Positions 10,740-21,800 of a DNA stretch of 64,000 bases are shown piece after piece. The notes under the pieces were generated by a model. That model saw only the letters and a list, made by a program, of their open reading frames with translations. It was not told the DNA's origin and did no database searches. Positions within the stretch are counted from its first letter, which is position 1; every line of letters begins with the position of its first letter. The position numbers and the translations under genes are program-made. Origin of the DNA: Albugo candida (lineage: Eukaryota; Oomycota; Peronosporomycetes; Albuginales; Albuginaceae); contig CAJNAR010000006.1 in assembly GCA_905220665.1 (NCBI GenBank), positions 372,001 through 436,000 of the forward strand, read 5' to 3'.

Positions 10740-13700
10740 TTAATCCAGATATTCTTCCAATAATGGACAACTACATATCAGATTCCGATCGCCAAAGACA
10801 TTGTCAATCCTTCCGACTGGCGGCCAATATGATTTATTAATGCCATTCTGCTGCCATTTCGCCGGAAATGCGGCCTGTTGACGCGTGTATTTGCGTTCCC
10901 ACTGATCACACGCAATCATCGTAATAGTATGCGGCGCGTGACGCAGTGGCGAATCCTCCACATTCACTCTCCCATTCACAATCGCATCGATTTCCTGTCG
11001 AATTGTGATCATCGCGTTGCAGAATCGATTCATCTCAGGCAAACTCTCACTTTCCGTCGGTTCGATCATCAGTGTCCCTGCTACGGGCCACGACATTGTC
11101 GGACTGTGAAATCCGAAGTCCTGCAAGCGCTTGGCAATGTCTTCTTCGGTGATTCCATGCGCTTTGAATGGGCGAATATCGATGATGAATTCATGGGCAC
11201 ATAATCCGTTCTGATCTTTGTACAGGACCTCATAATGATCTTCTAATTTCTTTGCCATATAATTCGCATTTAAGATGGCATTCGCGGTCGCTTGTGTCAG
11301 CCCGGCAGCGCCCAACATGTGAATATACATCCAGGAAATTGGTAGAATGCCCGCACTTCCAAACGGTGCCGCACTGATTGCACAAGAACTCTTCTTCACA
11401 ACATGTTGGCCTTCTCCACTGCACGGAATCACCTGATGGCCGGGAAGAAATGGAGCCAAATGAGCAGCTACGCCAATGGTTCCAACTCCTGGACCGCCAC
11501 CACCGTGAGGGATGCAGAATGTTTTGTGGAGATTGAGATGGCAGACATCAGCTCCAATGGATTTCGGATTGCACAGGCCGACTTGTGCATTCATATTCGC
11601 TCCATCCATGTACACTTGGCCACCATACGAGTGGATCAATGCGCAGATATCTTGGACTCCTTGCTCGAAGACACCATACGTGGATGGGTAGGTGATCATG
11701 AGAGCACTCAATTCATTTGCGTGCTTTTTCGCTTTGTTTTCTAAATCCTGACGATCGATATTCCCCTTGTCGTCTGACTGGACGACCACAACTTTCATCC
11801 CAGCCATTACCGCACTAGCTGGATTCGTTCCATGAGCAGACATTGGAATCAAGCATACATTACGATGTCCTTGGCCATTTGCACGCTGATATTCGCGAAT
11901 GGATAACAGACCAGCGTATTCGCCTTGTGCGCCCGAATTTGGTTGGGTCGACATTGCTGAAAAGCCTGTTATTTCTGCAAGCGTGGAATTTAGCGAATTG
12001 ATCATTTCCAAGTATCCCGATGCTTGAGACTCTGGAACGAATGGATGAATGTTCATAAATTGAGGCCAGGAGATGGGTTGGAGTTCAGATGCAGCATTTA
12101 ATTTCATTGTACAAGAGCCTAATGAAATCATCGATCGATTCAGACCAAGATCTTTATCTTCCAATCGCTTTAGATACCGCATCATTTCTGTTTCGGATCG
12201 ATACTTTTGAAAGACATCATGTTGTAGATATGGTGATCGACGCTGGAGTTTTGATGGAAGGTTTTGTTGGTGTGCTTGCGGATAGAGCTTATGGATTTGC
12301 TCTACTTCAATGTGCTTCCCACTAAGAGCGTAAAGAATATTTTGTACGTCAAGCGCTTCGACGCGTTCCCCAAAGGATACACCAACTCGTGAAGAATCAA
12401 TCTGTCGTAAATTGATTTTCTTTTCAGCGGCGCGAGACATCACAGCGGAAGCTTCCACTTGATCATTCCCAAGATCAATATCAAGTGTGTCAAAAAATGC
12501 CGACTTGTTGCGAATGTTGCATGTGGTGTGAGTCTCAATTCCTGCTGCAAGTACTGAGGTGAAAAAGTGAATCCTATTTGCGATTCGATGAAGTCCTTCC
12601 GGACCATGATAGATTGCGTACGCTGCTGCCATATTCGCTAACAATGCTTGAGCCGTACAAATATTACTTGTCGCTTTATCACGACGAATGTGCTGCTCAC
12701 GAGTCTGCATTGCCATTCTCAGCGCCCGGTTTCCTTGGGAGTCTTTGGATACTCCAATAATGCGTCCTGGTAGTTTCCGATGGTACGCTTTAGAGGTTGC
12801 CATGAAGGCCGCATGCGGTCCACCAAACATCATCGGGACGCCAAAACGTTGGGCAGAGCCAATAGCGATATCTGCACCAAGTTCCCCTGGAGAAACGAGT
12901 TGGGTCAACGCCAACAGATCGACCGCCATAGACACCACAAGGCCATGTTCATGTGCTTTTTTCACAAATTGGCTATAGTCTTTGACACTTCCGTACGTAT
13001 TTGGGTACTGCAGTAAGACTCCACTAAACTGCTTCAACACATCCTCTGGACCTTGCATCAGATCTTTGATGGGATCACCGACAACAAGATCAATCTTCAC
13101 ATTCGTAGCTCTGGTTTGCATAACGCCAATGGATTGAGGATGACAATCTTCCGCAACGAAAAATGAGTTTCGTTTTCCATTGGCTGCACCGTGAGAGAGT
13201 GTCATTGCTTCAGCTGCAGCTGTCGCTTCATCTAAAAGTGACGCATTCGAGAATTCCAATCCTGTGAGATCTTGAACCATTGTCTGGAAATTCAGCAGCA
13301 TTTCCAATCGACCTTGTGAGATCTCAGCTTGGTACGGCGTATACGCTGTATACCAGCCCGGATTCTCCAGCATGTTACGTTGGATAACCGCGGGTGTGAT
13401 GCAGTCATGATACCCTTGGCCGATGAAGGATTTGAGCATCTGATTTTTCTCAGCGATTTCACGCAATTTGTCGAGTGCTTGATGCTCCGTCATTGGCTCT
13501 GAAAGACGCATTGGATGTTTCAATCGGATTTCTTGAGGGACGACTGTATCGATCAATTCCTCGATCGAGTCAAAGCCGATGAACTGGAGCATTTCTGAGC
13601 GTTGTTTTTCGTCATAGACGCCTAAATGTCGTTGTAAAAAGAGTTCTCTTTCAGTGAATGAGGGCTTTGTAGACTTGAGCCTTTGAGGGGTGAATGACGT

Positions 13701-13778
13701 TGTTTTCCATGCAGAAGTGTAATGATTCTGTCGTGGTAGAACGCGTCGAGCTGCGGAATTCCATCGAGAAAGCAGCAT
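10740..13778 (-). CDS. GLDC: glycine dehydrogenase (decarboxylating), P-protein, mitochondrial
   Basis: PLP-dependent P-protein of the mitochondrial glycine cleavage system; decarboxylates glycine and passes the aminomethyl group to lipoylated H-protein. Intronless. Translated from the ATG at 13778 it is 1012 residues, close to the usual ~1000. An upstream in-frame extension has no ATG. The N-terminus (MLLSRWNSAARRVLPRQ) is basic, Ser/Arg-rich and lacks acids, as in a mitochondrial presequence. The N-terminal half has FIGQGYHDCITPAVI, TAYTPYQAEISQGRLE and LLDEATAAAEAM. The C-terminal half has the PLP-lysine motif HLNLHKTFCIPHGGGGPG (Lys near residue 740) and SWPVAGTLMIEPTESE. It is divergent from the tepsin-like gene with 184 bp between start codons. 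Confidence 0.97.
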   Translation of the reverse strand: MLLSRWNSAARRVLPRQNHYTSAWKTTSFTPQRLKSTKPSFTERELFLQRHLGVYDEKQRSEMLQFIGFDSIEELIDTVVPQEIRLKHPMRLSEPMTEHQALDKLREIAEKNQMLKSFIGQGYHDCITPAVIQRNMLENPGWYTAYTPYQAEISQGRLEMLLNFQTMVQDLTGLEFSNASLLDEATAAAEAMTLSHGAANGKRNSFFVAEDCHPQSIGVMQTRATNVKIDLVVGDPIKDLMQGPEDVLKQFSGVLLQYPNTYGSVKDYSQFVKKAHEHGLVVSMAVDLLALTQLVSPGELGADIAIGSAQRFGVPMMFGGPHAAFMATSKAYHRKLPGRIIGVSKDSQGNRALRMAMQTREQHIRRDKATSNICTAQALLANMAAAYAIYHGPEGLHRIANRIHFFTSVLAAGIETHTTCNIRNKSAFFDTLDIDLGNDQVEASAVMSRAAEKKINLRQIDSSRVGVSFGERVEALDVQNILYALSGKHIEVEQIHKLYPQAHQQNLPSKLQRRSPYLQHDVFQKYRSETEMMRYLKRLEDKDLGLNRSMISLGSCTMKLNAASELQPISWPQFMNIHPFVPESQASGYLEMINSLNSTLAEITGFSAMSTQPNSGAQGEYAGLLSIREYQRANGQGHRNVCLIPMSAHGTNPASAVMAGMKVVVVQSDDKGNIDRQDLENKAKKHANELSALMITYPSTYGVFEQGVQDICALIHSYGGQVYMDGANMNAQVGLCNPKSIGADVCHLNLHKTFCIPHGGGGPGVGTIGVAAHLAPFLPGHQVIPCSGEGQHVVKKSSCAISAAPFGSAGILPISWMYIHMLGAAGLTQATANAILNANYMAKKLEDHYEVLYKDQNGLCAHEFIIDIRPFKAHGITEEDIAKRLQDFGFHSPTMSWPVAGTLMIEPTESESLPEMNRFCNAMITIRQEIDAIVNGRVNVEDSPLRHAPHTITMIACDQWERKYTRQQAAFPAKWQQNGINKSYWPPVGRIDNVFGDRNLICSCPLLEEYLD

Positions 13779-13962
13779 TTGAGCTTTTGGATGGCGGTAC
13801 TTGTTTACAATCAATTCCGCCAATCATATTGGCAAACGCATCTAAGTTATCCAATCTGAAGCTTATACTTGGCATACTTAAGCTTACGTACGGGCGTATA
13901 TAAGTATGTCTATTTTCGTAAAATAACAAAACGCACGGTAGCGCCTATCGATTGTTCCGAAT
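13779..13962. promoter_or_regulatory. shared divergent promoter, GLDC / tepsin-like gene
   Basis: Only 184 bp separate the start codons of two divergently read genes, so both promoters must lie here or inside the first exons. No TATA-like element is convincing; the region has several A/T tracts and two AAGCTTA motifs. The call rests on spacing only. Confidence 0.5.
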
Positions 13963-16423
13963 ATGGATAAAGCTTTACTTACTCGCGCTACTAGTAAGGA
14001 AGATGCGCCAACACCGGGTTATCTCTATGGTGAAATAGCACGCATGACCCAACATTCGTACGATACTTCTAACAAAGTAATGGATCTCATGATCTCAAGG
14101 GTGAAAAACAAACATCACACAATCAAATACAAAGCGTTACAAGTTATCAAACACATTTGCCGGGAAGGAAGAGCAGATTTCAAAAGGGAAATGCAGCGTC
14201 ATATTCCAATAATCAAAGAATGTCTTCGTAAGGAATTTGTGTATGAATTGATTCATTTTTATGATTTCTCGTAATTTTATCAGAATTCAGAGGACCACCC
14301 GATCCGCTTAAAGGCGACGAATTCTACCGCCGAGTTCGAGAAGCCGCAAAGGAATGTCTCGATGCCATCTATGACACAGATACAACCACAGGGTTGGGAA
14401 GTATGGGGATCTCTGCTCGGATTCAGGGCGTAGGGAACCCGGTGGATGCATCGAATAGCAGTGGAGGCACCTGGGGGACCAAGCTTCCATGGGGAAAACA
14501 ATCAGAGTCCCCACAGCCCAATATTGGTCAAATGCCAGGATATCCTCAGCATGGTGGAGGATACAACGCTCCCGGTCAAAGTAACTATCCCAATGGAGAA
14601 CCATCAGCTGGTGGGTACAACGGTCCAAGCGTTCCGGGAGATCAGCCTTATGGATATCCTTTGCCTTACCAGCCTGAATATGCTCATGGGGGTAATATGC
14701 AATACGGAGGTCAACCTCCGTTTGGACCTCCACCAGGCAACGAAAGGCTCTCAGGAATAGGAAATTCAATGTATCAAGACGCTCGAGGTCAGAGATCATC
14801 AAGTAGTAAAAGTCCAAGAGGTTGATTGGTTACATGTAGATGACAAGGGATTTCTAAGAGGTTTGAAGGAAAAGGCTGCGTCCAAATTCTCAAAATCAGA
14901 CAATCGAACATCGAAAGGAGCACCTCCAGGTTTAACGAATCCACCCGATGGATGGAGCTATGCTACAAATCGTGGACCAAGTGGGGGATCGTATGCTCCA
15001 GGTGGTGTCCCGCCTTACAATCCAGACGAAACCTATCGTCCAGGTCATGTAAGCGGATACCGTCCGGGCTCTGCCGCTTATGCTGGCTCCTATTCCGATT
15101 CTCGTGATACGGCTACATCACAACTCCGAGAGAAATCATACGGTACTGTTGAGCATTCCATGCATTATCACTTGACTGAGTTGTGGTGATTATAGATGGC
15201 GACAGAAAGAAAGGTCGCGTTGGGGGCTCTTGGTCTAATGAAGTCGTAGAACCTCCTTCTTGCATGCCGTCAAGTCTTCCAAATCGGGCGAATGCTCCCA
15301 ACACACAAATGAATGCATCGCAAGAGTATCATCCGGGAGTATATAAACAGCGTCATGTTGACCCGCAGCCTCCACTTGGACACACAATGGGCGCACAATC
15401 AGATGGGTCGTATGAAAGAAATCTTATCAGCGCACTTTGTGCTCCAGGAGGGATGCGAGCTGTGCCTCCAAAAGACAAAATGGACGCCTTCCTCAAAAGT
15501 GCGATCACATTAGACCCCGAGGTTGTCGGACCAATATTAGAAGACTGTCTCGCCGACGGGCAATGGACGGTAACTCATCGCACACTCTTGTGATTCCCAC
15601 GCTTATTAACGCCGTCTAGGTTGTGTCAAAAGCACTGACGACGATCGAAGCGCTTGTCAAAAGTGATGGATGCGATGGTTTTTTCGAGTATTTCGCCGAC
15701 AATAGCACAGAAATTGAAGCCTGCGCTCGATCCGAAAAAAATGCTATACGTGATCGAGCCATTCGAATCATCAAAGTATTGGGTGTATCTGAAGGAAGTG
15801 AGAGCGCGTACTCCAAAACACACCCTGAAACGACCTCGGATGTGTCTCAGCCTCAGCCTCAGCCTCAGCCTCAAGCGGATTTACTTGGCGATTTCAGTCA
15901 AGATTCATCATCAAATTCTCTCTTTTCCGGCTTGCAAACGACATCACGAAGCACTCCTGAACCACCTACAACCAGTACGGAAACTGTCACAAATATGTTT
16001 GGTGGACTCGCTATCCAAACAAACTCTCAGCCTGCAAACACGCCAGAGCCATCTGTCCTCCCTCCAGTGAATCCCAACGCATCTGCGAGCTTGGATCCTC
16101 TCTTACAACCAGTAGCCACTCCTCTTCAATCCAACGCGTCCGCTTATATGATGACTTACAACCCACAGCAAATGGCTCAAATGCAAATGGCTCAGCTTCA
16201 GCAGATGCAGTATATGCAACAGATGCATTACATGCAAATGCAAGGCGCCAATATCCACGCTCCTCCCATCAATTCTCAAGTGATTGGAGCCGCAATGACT
16301 CCGTCAGGGTACATCGCGAAAACAATCCAAGAGCCGACGGAAAATGCCGACTCGAGCTTTGGCTTCATAAAGAAGAAAGACGACTCGTTCAATTTTGTCA
16401 AAGACGCGATGAAGAACGGGTAG
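13963..16423 (+). CDS. ENTH/VHS-domain AP-4 accessory protein (tepsin/MTV1-like)
   Basis: Likely clathrin/AP-4-type trafficking accessory protein of the trans-Golgi network. Five exons: 13963-14227, 14284-14820, 14861-15142, 15196-15569 and 15620-16423, 2262 nt, 753 residues. The ENTH domain at about 15-125 contains PTPGYLYGEIARM, ADFKREMQRH and FRGPPDPLKGDEFYRRVREA, the last typical of tepsin and plant MTV1. A Gly/Pro/Tyr-rich linker follows, then a second helical segment (about 440-545; MDAFLKSAITL, TIEALVKSDGCDGFFEYF) resembling the tepsin second domain. The tail has LFSGLQT (about 587) and MFGGLAI (about 612), close to the AP-4 beta-ear motif LFxG(M/L)x(L/V), and SSFGFIK and DSFNFVK near the end, close to the epsilon-ear motif. 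The 40-nt intron 2 is short but the join keeps frame. Confidence 0.8.
15846..15873 (+). repeat. (CTCAGC)n microsatellite coding a Gln-Pro run
   Basis: About four and a half perfect copies of a 6-bp unit inside the last exon of the tepsin-like gene, translated as alternating Gln and Pro. Probably length-polymorphic; it sits in a disordered linker. Confidence 0.85.
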
Positions 16424-16510
16424 CGCTGAAGAACGAACAGTTAGCTTTATAATTGTGATTTCGTAATAGCAATCGCTTTGTTTGTGTTCCATTTTGACTT
16501 TTTTCACGCA

Positions 16511-17522
16511 ATGTGGCGGCATGCGCGCATTCTCTACACACATTCCAAAGCGTATGCGAATCGATGCAACCCATTATGCGTAGCGGTGACAAAGCGCACG
16601 GCGTTCGATATCGGCGTCGCCACATTAACCGGCGGCATTATCACCACTCGGTTTCTGACGTGCAAGAATGATGATGAATCCTGGCTTGAATTTGCAACGA
16701 ACGCAGTGAGGAATGCGGTGAGTGTGTGTCAGGAAGGAATGGAGAACAAACCCAAAGCGATTGTGGGGATCATTGGTGTCAATTGTGTTGTGTTTGGGCT
16801 ATGGCGTATCTCACTGAATCGAAAGGGAATGCATCGATGGATGTGGCGTCATTTTGCGTGTTCGTTTCGACGCGGTTTTCACCGGAAAGCGATACCACAC
16901 ACTGTTTACGAGCGCATTCAGTCAAATTACGTTTCCGCATTTCGCTATTAATATGTTTATGCTGTGGGAATTCGGTGCGCAAATCGTTGAGAAAAATGAC
17001 GCAACGTTTTGGATACAAAATGCCTTTAGCGAATCAAAAATGGCGGCATTGATGCGGAAGCGATTCGGATGGAAGAAAAAGCTCAGTGAAAACGAGTTTC
17101 TGGCGATGTATGCGGGAGCAGCAATCATATCTTCCGTCTCAAGCATAGTCGTCTCTCGCTTTCGTGGCATGCGGCAGGGTACGTCTGTCAGAGATGTAAA
17201 CTGTTGCTGATGCTTTTATAGTGTATACGCTGGGCGCCAGTGGCTGTGTCATGGCGGTCTTCACGTTGTATTGCTCAATGTATCCAAATGAAAGGGTAAG
17301 CGTTTTGATTTTCTTTCTGCATCGTAAGCTCATATTTGAGTATAGCTTTTGTTGTATGGGCTTTTCGACTGCTCGGCTTTGGACATGCTGAAACTGACAA
17401 CTGCCGGGAATATTGTTGGAGTTGCGTATCAGCGTAAAGTACCAATCGACTTTGTAGGTCATTTGGCGGGCCAAGCAACAGGATACGCTTTTGACAAGAG
17501 AATGAGACAATTGGGATATTGA
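16511..17522 (+). CDS. rhomboid-family serine protease, mitochondrial PARL-type (one apparent frameshift)
   Basis: Intramembrane protease; the PARL/Pcp1 type sits in the inner mitochondrial membrane. Exons 16511-17178, 17222-17295 and 17346-17522. The start is the first ATG (MWRHARILYT), with a presequence-like N-terminus. GVNCVVFGLWRI marks the first rhomboid-core helix, TFPHFAINMFMLWEFG the second, LGASGCVMAVF holds the catalytic Ser, and FVGHLAGQATGYAF the catalytic His. Between RHFACSF and DAVFTGKRY the frame changes with no intron possible. One T too many in the TTT at 16865-16867 would explain it, and removing one base gives exactly 306 codons. This is either a sequence error or a real inactivating indel. 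It is convergent with the proteasome gene, 48 bp apart. Confidence 0.8.
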
Positions 17523-17570
17523 GGTTGACGATATTATTTGGTGCAAACTAGCTCTGAAATGATAAGCCAG

Positions 17571-18601
17571 TTATTCTGCTTGTTCCAAATAGTCTTTGAC
17601 TTCTGCAGGAGTCAGAACGTAAAACTTTTTGTCGTCTTTGATGATCCCAATCTCGATATTGCTTTCGTTCATCTGACAAAAACACATGAGCATCCTTTCA
17701 ACAAAACGACCTCATAATACAACACCTCTCCTTCAAAGCCTTCTCGAAGCGTTAGTAAGGCTGTGTGGATGGCATCTTCAATCTCTAGATCGTCGTTATA
17801 GCGCTATCAAACAGACGTTCAGTCAAGTGATCCTGCTGGCCAACGTGACAATTATCAATCACCTTTTCCAGAAACGTTTTGGCACTGACGGCTCCTTTAC
17901 CAATAGCAGTAGCTTTCCATCCAAAGTAGGATCCGGAAGGATCAATTTGATACAATTGAGGACCATCATCATCGTATCCAGCAAATAATATCGAGACACC
18001 AAAAGGACGAACACCGCCAGACTAATTCAGCTACATGAGAGAAGATCCAGCATTTTTTCATCTTGTTGTCATCACCTGGGTGAATTCCTGCATGATGGTA
18101 GCGAGCTCGCGGACTAAGATACTCGCCGGTGCGTGTTCCTTCACAAACAAATTATCATCGTACTGATCTCGAGTGCTTGTACTCCATGTATACCTTAAAC
18201 TTTTGGTAGTAAGTTTGTGCCTTCTTTCGGGCTTTACGGACCAAAACGCGATAATCTGGTCCAAGACCGCTGTAAATGATCCCTTCACGAGATCATTGAG
18301 ACAAGCATCGACTTTTGATGAGAGAAGAGACTTCGTACCAGCACATTCGGACAAGAGAGCGATCTTATTGTTTGTGCTTTCATCGACCAAAATTGTGGGC
18401 AGTTTCTTATCCGTAGCGATAACCACACCGTTTTTCGCTTTGGAGATATCAGAACGAGTGGCGGTGAGACTATCGCGACTTACATCGTATTCCGAGCGAG
18501 GTTTTGCCTCCATTGACGGCGTTCAACGCGTACTCAATTTGCAGCAATTTCCCTGAAGGATTGAAAGTAGTCAAACTGAACGAATACGCCGAATCACTCA
18601 T
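17571..18601 (-). CDS. PSMA2: 20S proteasome subunit alpha type-2
   Basis: One of seven alpha-ring subunits of the 20S proteasome core. Seven exons: 18601-18484, 18437-18339, 18282-18194, 18162-18076, 18021-17863, 17803-17726 and 17672-17571, 732 nt, 243 residues (family about 234). The N-terminal alpha signature is present ([20 protein letters not shown]). Then come [60 protein letters not shown] and [20 protein letters not shown]. The order and wording match alpha-2 rather than the other alpha types. It ends in [15 protein letters not shown] 226-bp divergent promoter is shared with eIF3a. Confidence 0.95.
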
Positions 18602-18827
18602 TATTTCTGTTTTGATGCAAATATATCATTCAGCGTAAAAGAACTATTGATCAATCAATCCTGAAAGCAGCCACCGTACATGAGTATCTTTTGTAACAAA
18701 TGTAGCTTCGAAATAACCGACACAAAACTGATATGATTTCTGGATTGATCGCGTTGTGTCTACACTTGTGTTGACTAAGCCCTACTTTGTGTGGTAGAGC
18801 ATTCTCGGAGATTTTGTGGTCAGAAGA
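18602..18827. promoter_or_regulatory. shared divergent promoter, PSMA2 / eIF3a
   Basis: 226 bp between the start codons of two divergently transcribed, constitutively needed genes. No clear core element is seen; the call rests on geometry. Co-expression of proteasome and translation-initiation genes would make sense of the pairing. Confidence 0.5.
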
Positions 18828-21800
18828 ATGGCGAATTTGCATCGTCCTGAAAATGCACTTAAACGTGCCAAAGAGCTGCTCACTATCCCCAACATTGATG
18901 CTGGCGTCCTACTACGCACCAAGAAATCGGCTTTGGAAACTCTCCACGATGCATTATCCGCAAAGTATCAGCGAACATGGCTCCCAGCGCATGAAGAGCT
19001 CATCATTCTCTACTTGGATATCTGTATCGAACTTCAGCTAGAGAGAGTTGCAAAAGGAGGGTTGCATCAGTACCGTAATCTCTCAATACAGCAGAATCCA
19101 GCGTCATTAGAAAAAGTCATTTTGCATCTCATTACCGAAACCGATCGCAAGCTTTCGCAAGCAAGAGATGAGAGCAATGAGCGCGTGATACAGACTGGTG
19201 CTAGAGTTGATCTTGAAGGCCTCCAGTCTCCTGAATCAGCTATGTTGCTGGCCACAAACTTCGATAACGTAAGCGATCGCTCTGACCGCGAGCTTGTTGT
19301 TCCTTGGCTTCGTTTCATGTGGGAAATATTCCGTCATGTCCTCGATACACTCAAAAACAATTCCAAATCAGAACAACTTTACAAAACAGTTGCGCTGAAA
19401 GCGTTCGACTTTTGTGTCACATATGCTCGTAAAATTGAGTTTCGTCGATTATGCGAGATATTGCGCCATCATCTTGTCAACTTGCAAAAGCACACAACCG
19501 CTCCAACCGATCAATCTACTCGTCAGTTGCGAGCTTGGGATGGGTTTACATCCAGTAGCGTGGAAAATCTATTGGAAATTCGATATCACCAAGTTAGTGT
19601 TGCCATCAAGCTCGAATTATACTCGGAGGCGTTCCGTACCGTGGATGATATCAATGTGATCATGGGATTGATCGATGAGCTTCCTAACGAAAAACTCATT
19701 TTGGAATATTACGAGAAATTGGCGGACATATTTCTCGTTTCAGACAATTTTTTGTTTCACGCCTTTGCGCTTCACAAATGTTATATGCTGAAGAGCGAAA
19801 GTATTGGACAGAAAGCTGTGAGTCTTCTTCCCCCATTCAGTGAAGCGGAACAGAAACAACTGGCGACTAAAGTCTCATTGGCCGCATTGTCTATTCCCTT
19901 TATCGATTTCGAAAATACGGGCACGGCGGTATTAGACGATGACAATTCTGGTGGCATTAGTCTCCAAAATGCTGGAGGCGCCAACGGATCTGTCGCACTC
20001 CGCGAGAAGAATGCACGAATGGCTTCTTTAATGGCGTTTGTGTCGATTCCGACCCGAGAAGATCTGATCGATGCGATTGAAACATCAGGAATCATTCACA
20101 AAGCTATTCCTGACGTTCAGGCACTTTATCGTCATTTGGAGATGGAAGAGATCGATCCTCTTCAGATTGTTCAGCTTGTTAAAGTGTTTCTGGATAAATT
20201 ACGCTCAACGCAAGCATCCCTTTCTGGTTATATTGCGAGCATCGAGAAGCTTCTCGTGCGTCGTGTTCTTTTCCAATTGACTCGAGTCTACTCCACCGTC
20301 ACCATCGACCATCTAAAATCTATATTTCATGGTCTGGACGTAACATACGAAGAAATCGAACAGCTTATCGTCCGGTCTCGCTCGTTGAGCACTGTCTCGC
20401 AGTCGAGTGCACATAATCTTCCAACAACGTATGGAAAAGCCAAGCAGTATGACGCTGGCTCAAGCTCTGGTCATGCAAATACGATCTCTGTGATGCCGAA
20501 AATCAAAATTCGCATCGATCACATTCAAAAATGTATTCGGTTCAATGACGCAATCGAGCTGGAAGCGAATCCCACACAATTGTGCGCGCTCGGAGAACGA
20601 CTCGCTCGAGCTTTAAACCGGCTGCACCCTGACCAAAGGAGAGCTGATGTGAGGACGAAAGTATTCTCTCAAGCTCGCAGACATCTCAATGAAACCAGGC
20701 GAGCAATGTTGTCCCGTAGTGAATTGATTGAGCGAAAGAAAGAAGAATTTGAGCTGTTACAACAGGAAAAGCAGAAACTATTGGAGCGGAAGCGTGAGGA
20801 ATACGAAAATGTGCGACAAATATTGGAAAAAGCTCGAATTGATAAAGAAACTTTGCGTCGCGAAATGGAAAAGAAACAAAGAATTAAAGAAGAAATCGCT
20901 TTGAAAGAAACAAAACAGGCTTTGAATCAGCTTGGACGCAATGATCTCGATACGATGGACCTGGAAAACATCGATCGAGAGAAAATCGATGAATTGATGA
21001 AAAAAGCCAAAATGAAAGCACAACGAGCAAAGGAAGAAGCACAACGAAAAATTCGAGAGAATGCTCGTCGATTAGACTATATCATACGTGCTACTCGCGA
21101 AGTGGAGCAGCCTGTTCTCCAGCAACAATTCATCAAAGCTAAACAGGACGCGAAAATCAATTACGAAAAGTCGAAAGAGGAGCGCATCAAAAATGCGCGT
21201 GAAGAGCATGAGAATGGCCTGAAAGAAAAAGAAAGACTCCTGCCCGCTCAAGAGATCATTTTAGAATTCGAAACAGCTCATTTCCGTCGTCGACTTGAAG
21301 AATTCAAGCTGATCTCTGAAGAGCAAAGAAAAGCAGCTTTACTCGCAAAACTTCAGAAACGTGTTGCGAACGCAAAGGCTCGTTTCGAAGATGAGAAAGC
21401 AAAGGCCCAGGAACTCCTTGAACAACAGCAAGCCGAAGAACTCGCTCGCCAGAAAGAGCTTGAGCTAGAAAATGAAGAGAAAGCCAGAGAAGAAGCAAAA
21501 CGTGCTGAGATGCAGCGGTTAGAAGACCAAAGAAAACGGGCAGAAGAGCTAAGGATAGAAGAGCAACAAAAACGAGAGGAGGAGCAGAGAATGCAAGAAC
21601 AGAGCAAGCGTGACGCAGAGATGAAACAGGAGCGACAGCCGACTCGATCGTATGGCGCTGGAGCAGATGAGGGTCAAGGTCGCTGGAGTCGGACAGGATA
21701 CAAGTCATCACGTGACCCGCCCTCCGAGAAACCCTGGGAACGTCAGGGTGCTCCAGCTAGCACGGCTTGGTCTGGAATCCGTAGAGGTGATCGTGACCGA

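Noticed and set aside
18058..18513. 151-codon minus-strand frame as a separate gene
   Set aside because: It is proteasome alpha-2 exons read through introns; the spliced model explains it.
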